A DNA stretch of 64,000 bases from Tenacibaculum discolor (GTDB lineage: Bacteria; Bacteroidota; Bacteroidia; Flavobacteriales; Flavobacteriaceae). Within the stretch, counting starts at the first letter, position 1. Every line of letters begins with the position of its first letter. The notes under the pieces are model-generated. The model searched no databases. It was not told the origin of the DNA and was given only the letters and a program-made list of their open reading frames with translations. The stretch is taken from positions 186,001-250,000 of the forward strand of contig NZ_RCCS01000007.1 in NCBI RefSeq assembly GCF_003664185.1. The letters run 5' to 3'. Made by a program: the position numbers and the translations under genes. Below, piece after piece: positions 34,210 through 43,290 of this stretch.

Positions 34210-37134
34210 ATGAAGAGAAAAGTATTTACGGTACTAGCGTTTGTTTTTATACAAATAATTCAAGCTCAGCAAGTAGATCCTTTGTTGGCAAAAGATTCTA
34301 TAGCACAAAATGTTTGGGTAGATAGTATTATGAAAAGCATGTCTGTTGATGAAAAAATAGGGCAGTTGTTCATGATACAAGCTTATTCAAATAAAGATAA
34401 AAAGCATGAGGATTTTATTTCAAGTATGGTTACAAAATACCATGTAGGAAATATTATTTTTATGCAAGGAACACCAGATAAACAAGTAGTTTTAAACAAT
34501 AAATATCAAAAATTAGCAAAAGTACCTCTAATGGTAGGTTTTGATGGTGAATGGGGTTTGGATATGCGTTTAAGAAATACATATCGTTTTCCTTGGAACA
34601 TGACTTTAGGAGCTGTTAAAGATACGATTCTACTTCAAGAAGTTGGTAAAAGAATAGGAGAACATTGTAAGAGAGTAGGAATTCATATGAATTTCGCTCC
34701 AGTTATAGATGTAAATACAAATCCGAATAATCCTATTATAGGAAACCGTTCTTTTGGAGAGAGTAAAGAAAATGTAGCAGAAAAAGCTATAGCTTTTACA
34801 AAAGGAATGCAAGGTGTAGGCGTGTTAGCAAATGCGAAGCATTTTCCAGGACATGGAGATACTGAAGCAGATTCTCATCACACATTACCAACAGTTAATT
34901 TTAGTGAAAGACGCTTAGATTCGATAGAGTTATATCCATTCAAAAAAATATTTGAAGCAGGAGTAGGAAGTGTAATGACTGCACATCTAAGTATTCCAGC
35001 ATTAGAAACCAATCCAAAACTACCATCATCATTATCAAAAAGTGTAGTGACTAATCTGTTACAAAACAGACTAGGTTTTAAAGGATTAGTTATTACTGAT
35101 GGACTGAATATGAAAGGAGCTGCAAATTACTCAACACCAGCAGAAATAGATTTGGCAGCAATTTTAGCAGGGAATGATATGTTATTGATTCCTCAAGATG
35201 TTCCAGGTTCAATTAGATTGATTAAAAAAGCTCTTTTAGAAGGGAAATTAACAGAGGCGCGCTTAAATCATTCAGTTAAAAAGATTTTAAAGGCTAAATA
35301 CCTAGTTGGATTGAATAAGTATAAGCCTATTGTTACAGAAAATGTTCTAAAAGATATAAATAGTCCTTATGATGAGGTTTTACATCGTAAGTTGATAAAA
35401 AACTCTATCACAGTTTTGAAAAATGAAGGAGCCATTTTCCCAATTAATAACCTTAAGGATAAAAAAGTAGCTTATGTTTCTTTAGGAAGTGATAATGGAT
35501 CAAATTTCTATGAAATGCTTAAAAATTATACTAAGGTAGATAAAGTTTCAGATAAGCATTTAAGTGTTTTAAAGAAGAAGTTAGAAAAGTATAATCTTAT
35601 AGTTATTGGTTTTCATAAATCAAATAAAAACCCATGGAAAAGTTATAAGTTTTCTAACAAAGACCTTGTTTGGTTACAAGAAATAGCTAGAAGTAATAAA
35701 GTAGTGTTAGATGTTTTTGCTAGTCCTTATAGTTTACTTCAAGTTCCTTCTTTTACTAATATAGAAGGAGTTGTTATGTCATACCAAAATAGTAAGCTAG
35801 CTCAAGAACTTTCAGCGCAAGCTCTTTTTGGAGCTTTCGATTTAAAAGGAAAGTTGCCAGTATCTATAAAAAATGAGTTTAAAGTTGGGTATGGACTATT
35901 GGTAGACGGATTGGATGTATTACAGTATACAATTCCTGAAGAGGCCGGAGTTTCATCAGAAAAACTTTCAATTATAGACAAAAGAATCGATACCATTTTA
36001 CAAGAGAAAATGTCTCCAGGAGGACAAATTTTAGTAGCTAAGGATGGTAAAGTGATTTATAATAAGAGCTTTGGTTATCATACTTTAGAAAAAAAACATC
36101 CTGTTAAAAATTCTGATATTTATGATTTAGCTTCTTTAACCAAAATATTGGCATCGTTACCAATGATAATGAAAGCCGAAGAAGAGAGAAAAATAAGTTT
36201 GTTTTCAAGTTTAGGAGATGTTTTACCACGATATAGTAAGTCTAATAAAGATACTTTACTATTAAAAGAAGTATTATCTCATTACGGACGCTTACGTTCT
36301 TGGATTCCTTTTTACTTGGGTACTAAAGATAGTATAACAGGTAAAAACTCTACTAAATTTTATAGAAAAAAGCGCACACCAAGGTTTAGTATAAAAGTAG
36401 CTAAAAATTTATACCTAGCTAAAGAATATAAAGATTCAATATACAAGCAGATAGTAGATTCAGAGCAACGAAAAAGGATAGGGTATAAGTATAGTGATTT
36501 AGGATACTATATTTTTAAAGAAATTATAGAAAGAAAATACAAAAGACCATTAAATAAACTAGTTGATGAGCAGTTTTATCAATCTATTGGAGCAAATAGA
36601 ATGACTTACTTACCTTTAACTAAGTTTACAAAAGATGAAATCGTTCCTACTGAAAGAGATAATTACTACAGACACCAATTAGTTCATGGGTATGTTCATG
36701 ATATGGGAGCAGCAATGCTTGGAGGTGTTGGTGGACATGCTGGTTTGTTTGCAAACGCAAATGATGTAGCTAAAATTATGCAAATGTTTTTACAAGATGG
36801 TTCTTATGGAGGAAAAAAGTACTTAGAGCCAGAAACTGTACACAAGTTTAATAAGCGTTATTATGCAAACAAAAAAGTACGTAGAGGTTTAGGTTTTGAT
36901 AAACCACAGTTAAACCCTAAAGTTAAAGCTACCTGTGGTTGTGTGTCAGATGTAAGTTTTGGGCATAGTGGTTTTACAGGAACTTATACTTGGGCAGATC
37001 CAGCAACAGGTGTTGTATATGTGTTTTTATCAAACAGAATTTATCCCACAATGAGAAATTATGGTTTAGTAAAAAGTAATATACGTACTAAAATTCAGCA
37101 AGATATTCAAGATGCTATTTTGATGGCGGAGTAG
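34210..37134 (+). CDS. Secreted GH3 beta-N-acetylglucosaminidase fused to a serine beta-lactamase-like hydrolase
   Basis: 974 residues with signal peptide (cleavage near QAQ, residue 20). GH3 domain of NagZ type at about 35-370: KHFPGHGDT at 210-218 and the nucleophile D297 in VITDGLN. A GH3 C-terminal-like domain at about 390-560. Then a class C beta-lactamase/esterase domain at about 580-970 with S642-x-x-K645 (ASLTK), Y761-S-D (GYKYSDLGYY) and H919-S-G, the usual three motifs with Asp for Asn. It likely acts on peptidoglycan fragments in the periplasm: glycan cleavage plus a D-peptide or ester hydrolase. The fusion is known in Bacteroidota. The last 20 bases overlap the convergent acyltransferase gene. 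Confidence 0.9.
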   Translation: MKRKVFTVLAFVFIQIIQAQQVDPLLAKDSIAQNVWVDSIMKSMSVDEKIGQLFMIQAYSNKDKKHEDFISSMVTKYHVGNIIFMQGTPDKQVVLNNKYQKLAKVPLMVGFDGEWGLDMRLRNTYRFPWNMTLGAVKDTILLQEVGKRIGEHCKRVGIHMNFAPVIDVNTNPNNPIIGNRSFGESKENVAEKAIAFTKGMQGVGVLANAKHFPGHGDTEADSHHTLPTVNFSERRLDSIELYPFKKIFEAGVGSVMTAHLSIPALETNPKLPSSLSKSVVTNLLQNRLGFKGLVITDGLNMKGAANYSTPAEIDLAAILAGNDMLLIPQDVPGSIRLIKKALLEGKLTEARLNHSVKKILKAKYLVGLNKYKPIVTENVLKDINSPYDEVLHRKLIKNSITVLKNEGAIFPINNLKDKKVAYVSLGSDNGSNFYEMLKNYTKVDKVSDKHLSVLKKKLEKYNLIVIGFHKSNKNPWKSYKFSNKDLVWLQEIARSNKVVLDVFASPYSLLQVPSFTNIEGVVMSYQNSKLAQELSAQALFGAFDLKGKLPVSIKNEFKVGYGLLVDGLDVLQYTIPEEAGVSSEKLSIIDKRIDTILQEKMSPGGQILVAKDGKVIYNKSFGYHTLEKKHPVKNSDIYDLASLTKILASLPMIMKAEEERKISLFSSLGDVLPRYSKSNKDTLLLKEVLSHYGRLRSWIPFYLGTKDSITGKNSTKFYRKKRTPRFSIKVAKNLYLAKEYKDSIYKQIVDSEQRKRIGYKYSDLGYYIFKEIIERKYKRPLNKLVDEQFYQSIGANRMTYLPLTKFTKDEIVPTERDNYYRHQLVHGYVHDMGAAMLGGVGGHAGLFANANDVAKIMQMFLQDGSYGGKKYLEPETVHKFNKRYYANKKVRRGLGFDKPQLNPKVKATCGCVSDVSFGHSGFTGTYTWADPATGVVYVFLSNRIYPTMRNYGLVKSNIRTKIQQDIQDAILMAE

Positions 37135-38161
37135 TAGATAATTTGGTGTACAAAAGAATAAGTAAGAAAGAAGTTAAAAAATAGAGTAAAGCTATTTTCC
37201 AGCCAAAAAAGATATTAATTACCCAGCTTTGGGTACAGTAGAACAAAGGAAATAAAATAGCATTTACACCAAACCTAAAGGTGTCTATAAACTCTGTCTC
37301 ATCTACTTTTTTACTTAAAAGCTTCCAAATTGAATATGGAACTAAGCTATTTAAAACAATTAATAGAAATAAAGGAAGAGCGTAGTTTATACTGCGCTTT
37401 TTTTGTGGAAGTATTTTTTTGTCTTTTATAAGAGCATTAACATGATTAACTTTGGTAAAATCAACTTGAGCATTGTTTAAGGTAGACAAAATAGTTTCAT
37501 AATTTTCATCTTGTTTTATATGAACACTTAAATCTTCTAGTTGATTTGAAACAAGTTCCTTTATGTTTTTTACTGATTGATTTATGTTTTGTTTATCGTA
37601 ATAATTGTTAGCCAAAATTGGAGAGCCAAAATGGATAGCAGTTTTTGAAGGGTAACTAGATACATTTTGATATGTAATTCCTACAGGAACGATATTAATT
37701 TTAGTGTCAGGGAAATTATCTAAAGTTTTAAAAATAATCCTTGTAAAACCTTTACTTAAAGGTCTAACAGTTCTATCTTTTTTATGAGTTCCCTCTGGAA
37801 AGATTAGTAAGGTTTTGTTATTTTTTAATATCAACTGACATTTATTAAAAATTTCTTCGTTTTTACTAAGCTGTTGCACACCATCTCTAATACGATATAT
37901 AGGCATCATTCCAAGTAAGTTAAAAAACTTAGCAATAATAGGGTTGTTAAATACTGCAGCGCGTACTAAAAAGTTTGTTCTCCTTTTTATGTGGGTAGCT
38001 ATGAGCAAAGGATCAATTAAACCATTTGGATGATTAGCAGTAAAAATTACAGCTTCATTTTTTGGTATACGTTCACTACCAATCACTGTTGTTTTTTTAG
38101 AGTAAAAGAATAAACCGGTTCTTACAAAGAGTTTAAAAAAGTAGTATAAAAGTGTTTTCAT
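37115..38161 (-). CDS. PlsC-like glycerol-3-phosphate/lysophospholipid acyltransferase
   Basis: 348 residues: N-terminal hydrophobic segment, acyltransferase domain with FTANHPNGLIDPLL (a spacing of five residues between His and Asp, one more than the classical NHX4D), LLIFPEGTHKKDRTVRPL as the phosphate-binding motif, and IVPVGITY. Two further membrane helices at about 265-345. The long spacing and C-terminal helices suggest the DHAP/GPAT-like branch. It makes or remodels phospholipids; substrate uncertain. Followed upstream, in the same direction, by a BASS transporter one base away (operon with DUF4159). Confidence 0.85.
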   Translation of the reverse strand: MKTLLYYFFKLFVRTGLFFYSKKTTVIGSERIPKNEAVIFTANHPNGLIDPLLIATHIKRRTNFLVRAAVFNNPIIAKFFNLLGMMPIYRIRDGVQQLSKNEEIFNKCQLILKNNKTLLIFPEGTHKKDRTVRPLSKGFTRIIFKTLDNFPDTKINIVPVGITYQNVSSYPSKTAIHFGSPILANNYYDKQNINQSVKNIKELVSNQLEDLSVHIKQDENYETILSTLNNAQVDFTKVNHVNALIKDKKILPQKKRSINYALPLFLLIVLNSLVPYSIWKLLSKKVDETEFIDTFRFGVNAILFPLFYCTQSWVINIFFGWKIALLYFLTSFLLILLYTKLSTTPPSK

Positions 38162-39076
38162 TTATTGTTTATTTCTTCCCCAATAAGTAGCTAACATCAT
38201 TCCTGAAAAAATATCCCAAACACCCCAGAACGCAGCAAGAAGAGCCATACCGCCTAAGCCGTCAAAAAAGCTAAAAATAAGAAGTAAACCTAAGCCTCCA
38301 TTTTGTATTCCAGTTTCCATAGAAATCGTTTTACAATCCTTTTTATTTAACTTAAAAGATTTAGCGGTAACATAGCCTATAGCAAACGCATAAATGTTAT
38401 GAAATATCACGAGAAACAATACTAAATGTATATAGTTTTTAAAAATATTCGCATTATCATACAATGCTATTACAATTAATAAGAGGAAAAAGAAGATAGA
38501 AAACGGACGTAAAAGCTTATTTATTTTTTTCGCCATTTCATGATGGTAATGATTAACTAGCATTCCTAAAACTATTGGAATCCCTAAAATAAGAAGTACA
38601 AGTTTAAAAAGCTCAAAAGGATTTAAGGAAACACTTTTTAAAATTTCATTGGTAGGTTCATATAAACTACCCCATAACTGTAGGTTTAAAGGAGTCATTA
38701 TTAAACAAATAATTGTAGAAAAAGCCGTTAGGCTGACAGATAATGCAGCGTTGCCTTTTGCCATTTTACTAAAAAAGTTAGAAACATTTCCCCCTGGACA
38801 AGCAGCAATCATCATCATACCCAAAGCAAAACTAGGATATGGATTAATAATATTAACAAGAACAAAAGTTAAAAAAGGAAGTAGAATAAACTGAGATAAT
38901 AATCCGACAAATAATATTTTAGGGTTGTTAACAAGCCTTTTAAAGTCATCTATTTTTATATCTAGGGCAATACCAAACATAATTATTGCTAGAGCAATAT
39001 TAAGCATCCATAAAGCCTCTGTGTCAAAATTAATCTTAATATTATCAATTTGTAAAGTGTTAATGTTTAAAAGCAT
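38162..39076 (-). CDS. Bile acid:sodium symporter family transporter
   Basis: 304 residues with about nine membrane segments. The BASS signature region is clear: GLLSQFILLPFLTFVL, MMMIAACPGGNVSNFFSKMAKGNAALSVSLTAFST (first sodium-site helix pair) and SMETGIQNGGLGLLL (second). Bacterial members carry pantoate, bile-acid-like or other organic anions with sodium; the substrate is unknown. The stop is adjacent to the acyltransferase ATG and the start overlaps DUF4159 by 17 nt, so all three are one operon. Confidence 0.9.
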   Translation of the reverse strand: MLLNINTLQIDNIKINFDTEALWMLNIALAIIMFGIALDIKIDDFKRLVNNPKILFVGLLSQFILLPFLTFVLVNIINPYPSFALGMMMIAACPGGNVSNFFSKMAKGNAALSVSLTAFSTIICLIMTPLNLQLWGSLYEPTNEILKSVSLNPFELFKLVLLILGIPIVLGMLVNHYHHEMAKKINKLLRPFSIFFFLLLIVIALYDNANIFKNYIHLVLFLVIFHNIYAFAIGYVTAKSFKLNKKDCKTISMETGIQNGGLGLLLIFSFFDGLGGMALLAAFWGVWDIFSGMMLATYWGRNKQ

Positions 39077-39701
39077 ACTCTATTATGTTCGCTCCCATTT
39101 GTAGAGCTTTAGTTCTGATTTCTTTTGGGTCGTTATGTACTGCGGTATCCTCCCAACCATCACTTAAATCACTTTCATAATCATAAAAAACTATGAGTCT
39201 TCCTTTGTAGAATAAACCAAATCCTTGTGGTGGCTTTTTATCATGCTCGTGAATTTTTGGCAAGCCTTTAGGAAAAGAGAAGGTTTGATGATAAATAGGA
39301 TGGTTATTAGGAATTTCTTGAATTTTTAGCTCGGGAAAAACTTTTTTTAATTCTCTTCGTATGTACTTATCAAGACCATAATTGTCTGATATGTGTAAGA
39401 AGCCTCCAGAAATAAGGTAGTTTCTTAGTGTTGATACTTCATTATCTGTAAATAAAACATTACCATGTCCAGTAATAAAAACTATAGGATAGTTAAGGAT
39501 GGTTTCATCATCAAGTTTAATGCTTTGTATGTCTTTATCAATTTGTGTTTTTGTGTTTAGATTAGTAAACTTTACAAGATTTGGTAATGCTGTAGGGTTT
39601 GCATACCAATCACCACCTCCATTATATTGTATAATAGCTATTTCTTGTGAAAAAATATTGAGGTTTAATAGAAAGAAAAAAAACAGGGTGAAGTTTTTCA
39701 T
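39060..39701 (-). CDS. Secreted DUF4159 protein
   Basis: 213 residues with signal peptide (cleavage near IFSQ, residue 19). DUF4159 domain: IAIIQYNGGGDWYANPTALPNL, YPIVFITGHGNVLFTD, LRNYLISGGFLHISDN (a GATase1-like strand and loop), and a closing KALQMGANIIEYAF. The fold resembles class I glutamine amidotransferases without the catalytic Cys. The family often accompanies MoxR/VWA gene sets, but here it heads an operon with a BASS transporter and acyltransferase. Function unknown. Confidence 0.83.
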   Translation of the reverse strand: MKNFTLFFFFLLNLNIFSQEIAIIQYNGGGDWYANPTALPNLVKFTNLNTKTQIDKDIQSIKLDDETILNYPIVFITGHGNVLFTDNEVSTLRNYLISGGFLHISDNYGLDKYIRRELKKVFPELKIQEIPNNHPIYHQTFSFPKGLPKIHEHDKKPPQGFGLFYKGRLIVFYDYESDLSDGWEDTAVHNDPKEIRTKALQMGANIIEYAFKH

Positions 39702-39742
39702 TAATTAACTTTAATTTAAAAGCAATATAGTAAAACAACAAT

Positions 39743-39774
39743 AAAAAACACCAACAAATGTGTTGGTGTTTTTT
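39743..39774. terminator. Hairpin 1, terminator-like
   Basis: Perfect 14-bp stem AAAAAACACCAACA with TGTTGGTGTTTTTT, 4-base loop. A and T runs at both ends allow action on either strand. Terminates anything coming from the plus strand; no gene is known there. Confidence 0.8.
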
Positions 39775-39978
39775 CCCCTTAAAAAAATAAATAAGCTTTC
39801 TTTTATGAAAATTCCCCTAATTTTTCAAAAAAGCTTTTTATTCTATGTGATAAAAATATTGTAAGCTATTATATCTGTAGTCCAGTTACATCCAAAAAGG
39901 TGTTTTAAAACCAACTTTTTATAAAAAGCATGATTAATATTGTTTTGTTTATGGAGTGTGTTTAGTTTATAAAAGGTA

Positions 39979-40008
39979 AAAAACACCAATATTAATATTG
40001 GTGTTTTT
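39979..40008. terminator. Hairpin 2, terminator-like
   Basis: Perfect 15-bp palindrome AAAAACACCAATATT with its complement, no loop base. It shares the AAAAACACCAA core with hairpin 1, 236 bases away. Confidence 0.8.
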
Positions 40009-40161
40009 AAGCTATAGCTTTTCCTTTTTCGTATTGAGAATAAGTGTTCCCAATAATTTTATTAGAAATCTTAATTATAAATTGAAAACCCCTTCAACTA
40101 TTTTCAATTACTAATTTTTTAATTTCACTAAGTAAATATACTTTGGAATAAGGAGATAGAG

Positions 40162-40194
40162 GTTCGAAAACATCCATTTTGGATGTTTTCGAAC
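40162..40194. repeat. Hairpin 3
   Basis: Perfect 15-bp stem GTTCGAAAACATCCA with TGGATGTTTTCGAAC, loop TTT, followed on the plus strand by TGTCTTTTTAT. It lies 31 bases past the stop of the AraC gene (40226), but on that gene's strand the U run is missing; on the plus strand it looks like a terminator of an unseen transcript. Confidence 0.75.
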
Positions 40195-40225
40195 TGTCTT
40201 TTTATAAAAAGAAAGTAATTTTTTT

Positions 40226-41401
40226 TTAATTTAAAACAGCTAGTGATGAGCTTTTAAATTGAACAGGTGTATATCCTGTATGTTTTTTAAAAACAGTATA
40301 GAATGTAGATTTAGAGTTAAATCCAGACTCTAGTCCTATAGATGTTATTGTGTAGCTTGTATAATCAGGATCTAATAAGAGTGTTTTGGCTAAATCTATT
40401 CTCATTTCGTTTAAATAATCAGTAAAAGATTTTTTAGCAATATTATTTATAATAAGAGAAAGTGTACTAGAACTCAACTCTGTGTCTTTTGAAAGATCTT
40501 GTAGTGTGTATTTATTTAGTAAATATTTCTTTTTTGATCGGATGAATTTATCTATCTCGATAAACTGTTCCTTTTGTCTTTCAACCTGATTTTCAGAGAA
40601 ACTTTTTTCCGTATTCAAATTAATTGTGTCAACACTAAAGTCCCCATTTAAATCAATTAGAAGAGATTTTCTAATTCTTTCACGTTCTTTTAATACACGA
40701 ATTTGTTTTAATCCCTGATACCCTAACCAATAAATTAAGACTGTGGTGTAAATTCTTAAAGGATAATATGAAAATAAGAAACCAGTAAAGTTCATACTTA
40801 CCTTAACGATTAAAGCTAAAATCCAAAGAGTATATCCAATAGAACTTAATATAAAGAATGTATAAATCCATCTAAGATTGTCAAATGATAGGATTTTAGG
40901 GAAAAGTTTTTCCTTTTTATATAAAATGTAAAATGAATATATAAAAATACTTAATGAGGTAATTAAACTGAATATTTCTTCAATAGAGGTATATCTCTCG
41001 TAAATAAAATTTAAATTCTCTCTTGAAGCCGAATCACTGTAATAAAGAACAAAACTGATTTGACTAGCAACTAGAATAAAAAAAACAGGAATAATTATCT
41101 TTAATATTTTGTAAGCTTTTTCAGCAAGGTTTAGGTAGTGTATTAAAAACATGTACAAAAAAGGCATTGCTAAAAAGTGCCAAGGAACCTGTACATAGTC
41201 TAAAGCAAACTTATGCTGAAACAATTCTTTTTCTAAAGCCCAAGATTGTATATTGTTTAATGAAATAGCTAATATTAGGAGGTTTAGGTATATCATACTT
41301 TTTTCTCTTCCGTTTTTAGAACAAAAAAGTATAATACTAAAAGCGAAACCGTGAACGGCACTAATCAACAAAAAGAGATTAAAAAAATCTGCTGTAGTCA
41401 A
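40226..41401 (-). CDS. Membrane-anchored AraC-family regulator
   Basis: 391 residues. The N-terminal 230 or so residues hold about seven membrane helices; a linker with RVLKERERIRKSLL follows, and the C-terminal about 110 residues form an AraC double helix-turn-helix (YTLQDLSKDTELSSSTLSLIIN, ITSIGLESGFNSKSTFYTVF, HTGYTPVQF). Such 7TM-AraC proteins act as one-component sensors in Bacteroidota. The start appears to be TTG (41401); no ATG occurs before the first helix. That TTG lies in TTATTTTG, close to a -7 element, so the start is not certain. Signal unknown. Confidence 0.85.
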   Translation of the reverse strand: MTTADFFNLFLLISAVHGFAFSIILFCSKNGREKSMIYLNLLILAISLNNIQSWALEKELFQHKFALDYVQVPWHFLAMPFLYMFLIHYLNLAEKAYKILKIIIPVFFILVASQISFVLYYSDSASRENLNFIYERYTSIEEIFSLITSLSIFIYSFYILYKKEKLFPKILSFDNLRWIYTFFILSSIGYTLWILALIVKVSMNFTGFLFSYYPLRIYTTVLIYWLGYQGLKQIRVLKERERIRKSLLIDLNGDFSVDTINLNTEKSFSENQVERQKEQFIEIDKFIRSKKKYLLNKYTLQDLSKDTELSSSTLSLIINNIAKKSFTDYLNEMRIDLAKTLLLDPDYTSYTITSIGLESGFNSKSTFYTVFKKHTGYTPVQFKSSSLAVLN

Positions 41402-41443
41402 AATAAAAAACCTTTAAGAGTAGCTAAATATACAAAAAATGAA

Positions 41444-42154
41444 TTACTGGTGTAAATAGGCTATACTCTGCACTACATTTAAACCAGCTGTTTCTGTTCT
41501 AAGTCTATTAGCTCCTAAAGATATAGGAATGAACCCTTTATTTAAAGATTGTTGAATTTCCTCATGAGAAAAATCTCCTTCTGGACCAATAAGAATTGTG
41601 TATTTTGATTTAGGAGAAGCAATATTTTTTAAAAACTTTTTTTCAATACTTTCTTCACAATGTGCAATGAATATTTCTTCTGAAAAATCATTTTTTATAA
41701 AATCAGAAAAATTTATAGGAGGGTTAAGTTTAGGTAATGTAAACTGTAGTGATTGTTTCATAGCAGATTGTATAATCCTCTCTAAACGATCAATTTTTAC
41801 AATTTTTCTTTCTGAGTTTTTACAAATAATAGGAGTAATTTCATCAATACCTATTTCTGTAGCTTTTTCTAAAAACCATTCTAAACGATCATTATTTTTT
41901 GTAGGAGCTATAACTACATGTAAATAGTAATCTCTAGTACGAGGTTTTTCTTCAAGTTTAATAATTTTAGCAATACATTTTTTATCGCTTCCAATAATTA
42001 TTTCGGCAAAAAAAAGAGTTCCATTTCCGTTGGTAATGTGTAATACGTCTCCTTCTTTTTTTCGTAATACACGAATTATATGACGACTTTCATCTTTATT
42101 GAAAGTAATTTCTTTTGAAGTAGTTAATAAATCTGAATTATAAAAGAGTTGCAT
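41444..42154 (-). CDS. rsmE: 16S rRNA (uracil-1498-N3) methyltransferase RsmE
   Basis: SPOUT methyltransferase of 236 residues that modifies U1498 in the ribosomal decoding region. N-terminal PUA-like part (HIIRVLRKKEGDVLHITNGNG), then the knotted domain with EWFLEKATEIGIDEITPI, SMKQSLQFTLPKLNPP, LIGPEGDFSHEE and SLGANRLRTETAGL, all RsmE hallmarks. Overlaps the upstream acetyltransferase-like gene by one base (TAATG). Confidence 0.95.
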   Translation of the reverse strand: MQLFYNSDLLTTSKEITFNKDESRHIIRVLRKKEGDVLHITNGNGTLFFAEIIIGSDKKCIAKIIKLEEKPRTRDYYLHVVIAPTKNNDRLEWFLEKATEIGIDEITPIICKNSERKIVKIDRLERIIQSAMKQSLQFTLPKLNPPINFSDFIKNDFSEEIFIAHCEESIEKKFLKNIASPKSKYTILIGPEGDFSHEEIQQSLNKGFIPISLGANRLRTETAGLNVVQSIAYLHQ

Positions 42155-43272
42155 TATAAGTCGAGTTTGTATGTTCTTCTTCTTTTATGAATTTTAGGAT
42201 CAAAATCTTTCCAGATTTGATGAATTGCTTGATTTTCTTCAAGTTCTGGTGTTCTAATACAATTTTGAATTCCTTTAGCTAAAAAGATAGGGTGAAATTG
42301 CTCAAAAATAATAGCGGTTACACCTTTGTTTTGGTATTCAGGATCAACACCAATTAAATAAAACGTAACATCTTTTGAGTTTTTTCTGGCATTTAGCAAG
42401 TGGAAAATTCCAAAAGGGAAAAGTTTTCCTTTTGCTTTTTGTAAGGCTTCAGAAAATGAAGGCATTACAATTGCAAAGGCTACTAATTTGTGATTTTCAT
42501 CAACAACAAACTTTATATATTCAGGATTTATAAAGCTTATGTATTTCTTTTTAAAGTAAGCTATTTGAGCATTTGAAATAGGTACATACGTAGATAGCTT
42601 TGAATAAGTCTTACTAAACAAATCAAACATCTCATCTACATAAGGCATTATTTTATCTGTTGAAGTAAAATTCAAAGGAGTTAAGTTATACCTTCTTTTA
42701 ATTATATTGCTAGCCTTTCCATATTTTTTAATGTCAACATTACTAAAAGAGAATATACTTTCAATATATTCTTTTTCTTTTGTAAAGCCTAATTGCTCTA
42801 AATGTTTAGCATAGTATGGATGATTGTACCAAGTAATCATAGTACCTATATAGTCAAAACCTTCAATAAGAACCCCGGTTTTATCCAAGTTATTAAAACC
42901 GACAGGACCTTCCATATATTCTAGGTTGTTCTCACGACCTATTTCTGCAACTTTATTTAACAAAGCTTTAGATACTTCTATATCATCAATAACATCAAAC
43001 CAACCAAAACGTATCTTTTTTATGTGCTGTTTTTCAATTTCGTAAGAATTGATGATAGCTACAATTCTACCAACTATTTTATTGTTTTTTAAGGCTAAGA
43101 AAAAGCGAGCGTTGGCATATTCAAAAACAGGATTTTTATTCTTGTCAAAACTTTCAATTTCATCCTTAATAATAGGAGGAACCCAATACTTATTGTTTTT
43201 ATAAAGAGAAAAAGGAAACTTAACAAATTGTTTCATTCCCTTTTTGGTTGTTATTTCTTTAATTTGAATCAT
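42154..43272 (-). CDS. GNAT-superfamily protein (YghO-like)
   Basis: 372 residues with the look of the YghO-like GNAT group: an N-terminal half (FVKFPFSLYKNNKYWVPPII, FFLALKNNKIVGRIVAIIN, GFNNLDKTGVLIEGFD) and a C-terminal acetyltransferase-like part ending with FYLIGVDPEYQNKGVTAIIF, the acetyl-CoA loop. Conserved HPYYAKHLEQLGFTKEKEY lies between. Members are found in Bacteroidota near sphingolipid or fatty-acid genes, but the reaction here is unknown. Co-transcribed with rsmE. Confidence 0.75.
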   Translation of the reverse strand: MIQIKEITTKKGMKQFVKFPFSLYKNNKYWVPPIIKDEIESFDKNKNPVFEYANARFFLALKNNKIVGRIVAIINSYEIEKQHIKKIRFGWFDVIDDIEVSKALLNKVAEIGRENNLEYMEGPVGFNNLDKTGVLIEGFDYIGTMITWYNHPYYAKHLEQLGFTKEKEYIESIFSFSNVDIKKYGKASNIIKRRYNLTPLNFTSTDKIMPYVDEMFDLFSKTYSKLSTYVPISNAQIAYFKKKYISFINPEYIKFVVDENHKLVAFAIVMPSFSEALQKAKGKLFPFGIFHLLNARKNSKDVTFYLIGVDPEYQNKGVTAIIFEQFHPIFLAKGIQNCIRTPELEENQAIHQIWKDFDPKIHKRRRTYKLDL

Positions 43273-43290
43273 TTTGCAAATTTAAGGCTT

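Larger units (their letters stand above)
39702..40225. other. Gene-free region with three perfect hairpins
   Basis: 524 bases without a convincing gene, between two minus-strand genes. Three strong inverted repeats are listed separately. The longest open stretch (about 20 codons without a start, minus strand 40007-40072) and a 23-codon frame from an ATG near 40170 are not convincing. The region may carry small RNAs or a decayed element. Confidence 0.6.

Noticed and set aside
40007-40072. Minus-strand open stretch reading ISNKIIGNTYSQYEKGKAIA before a stop
   Set aside because: It looks faintly protein-like, but it has no start codon and I recognise no parent gene; too short to call a relic.
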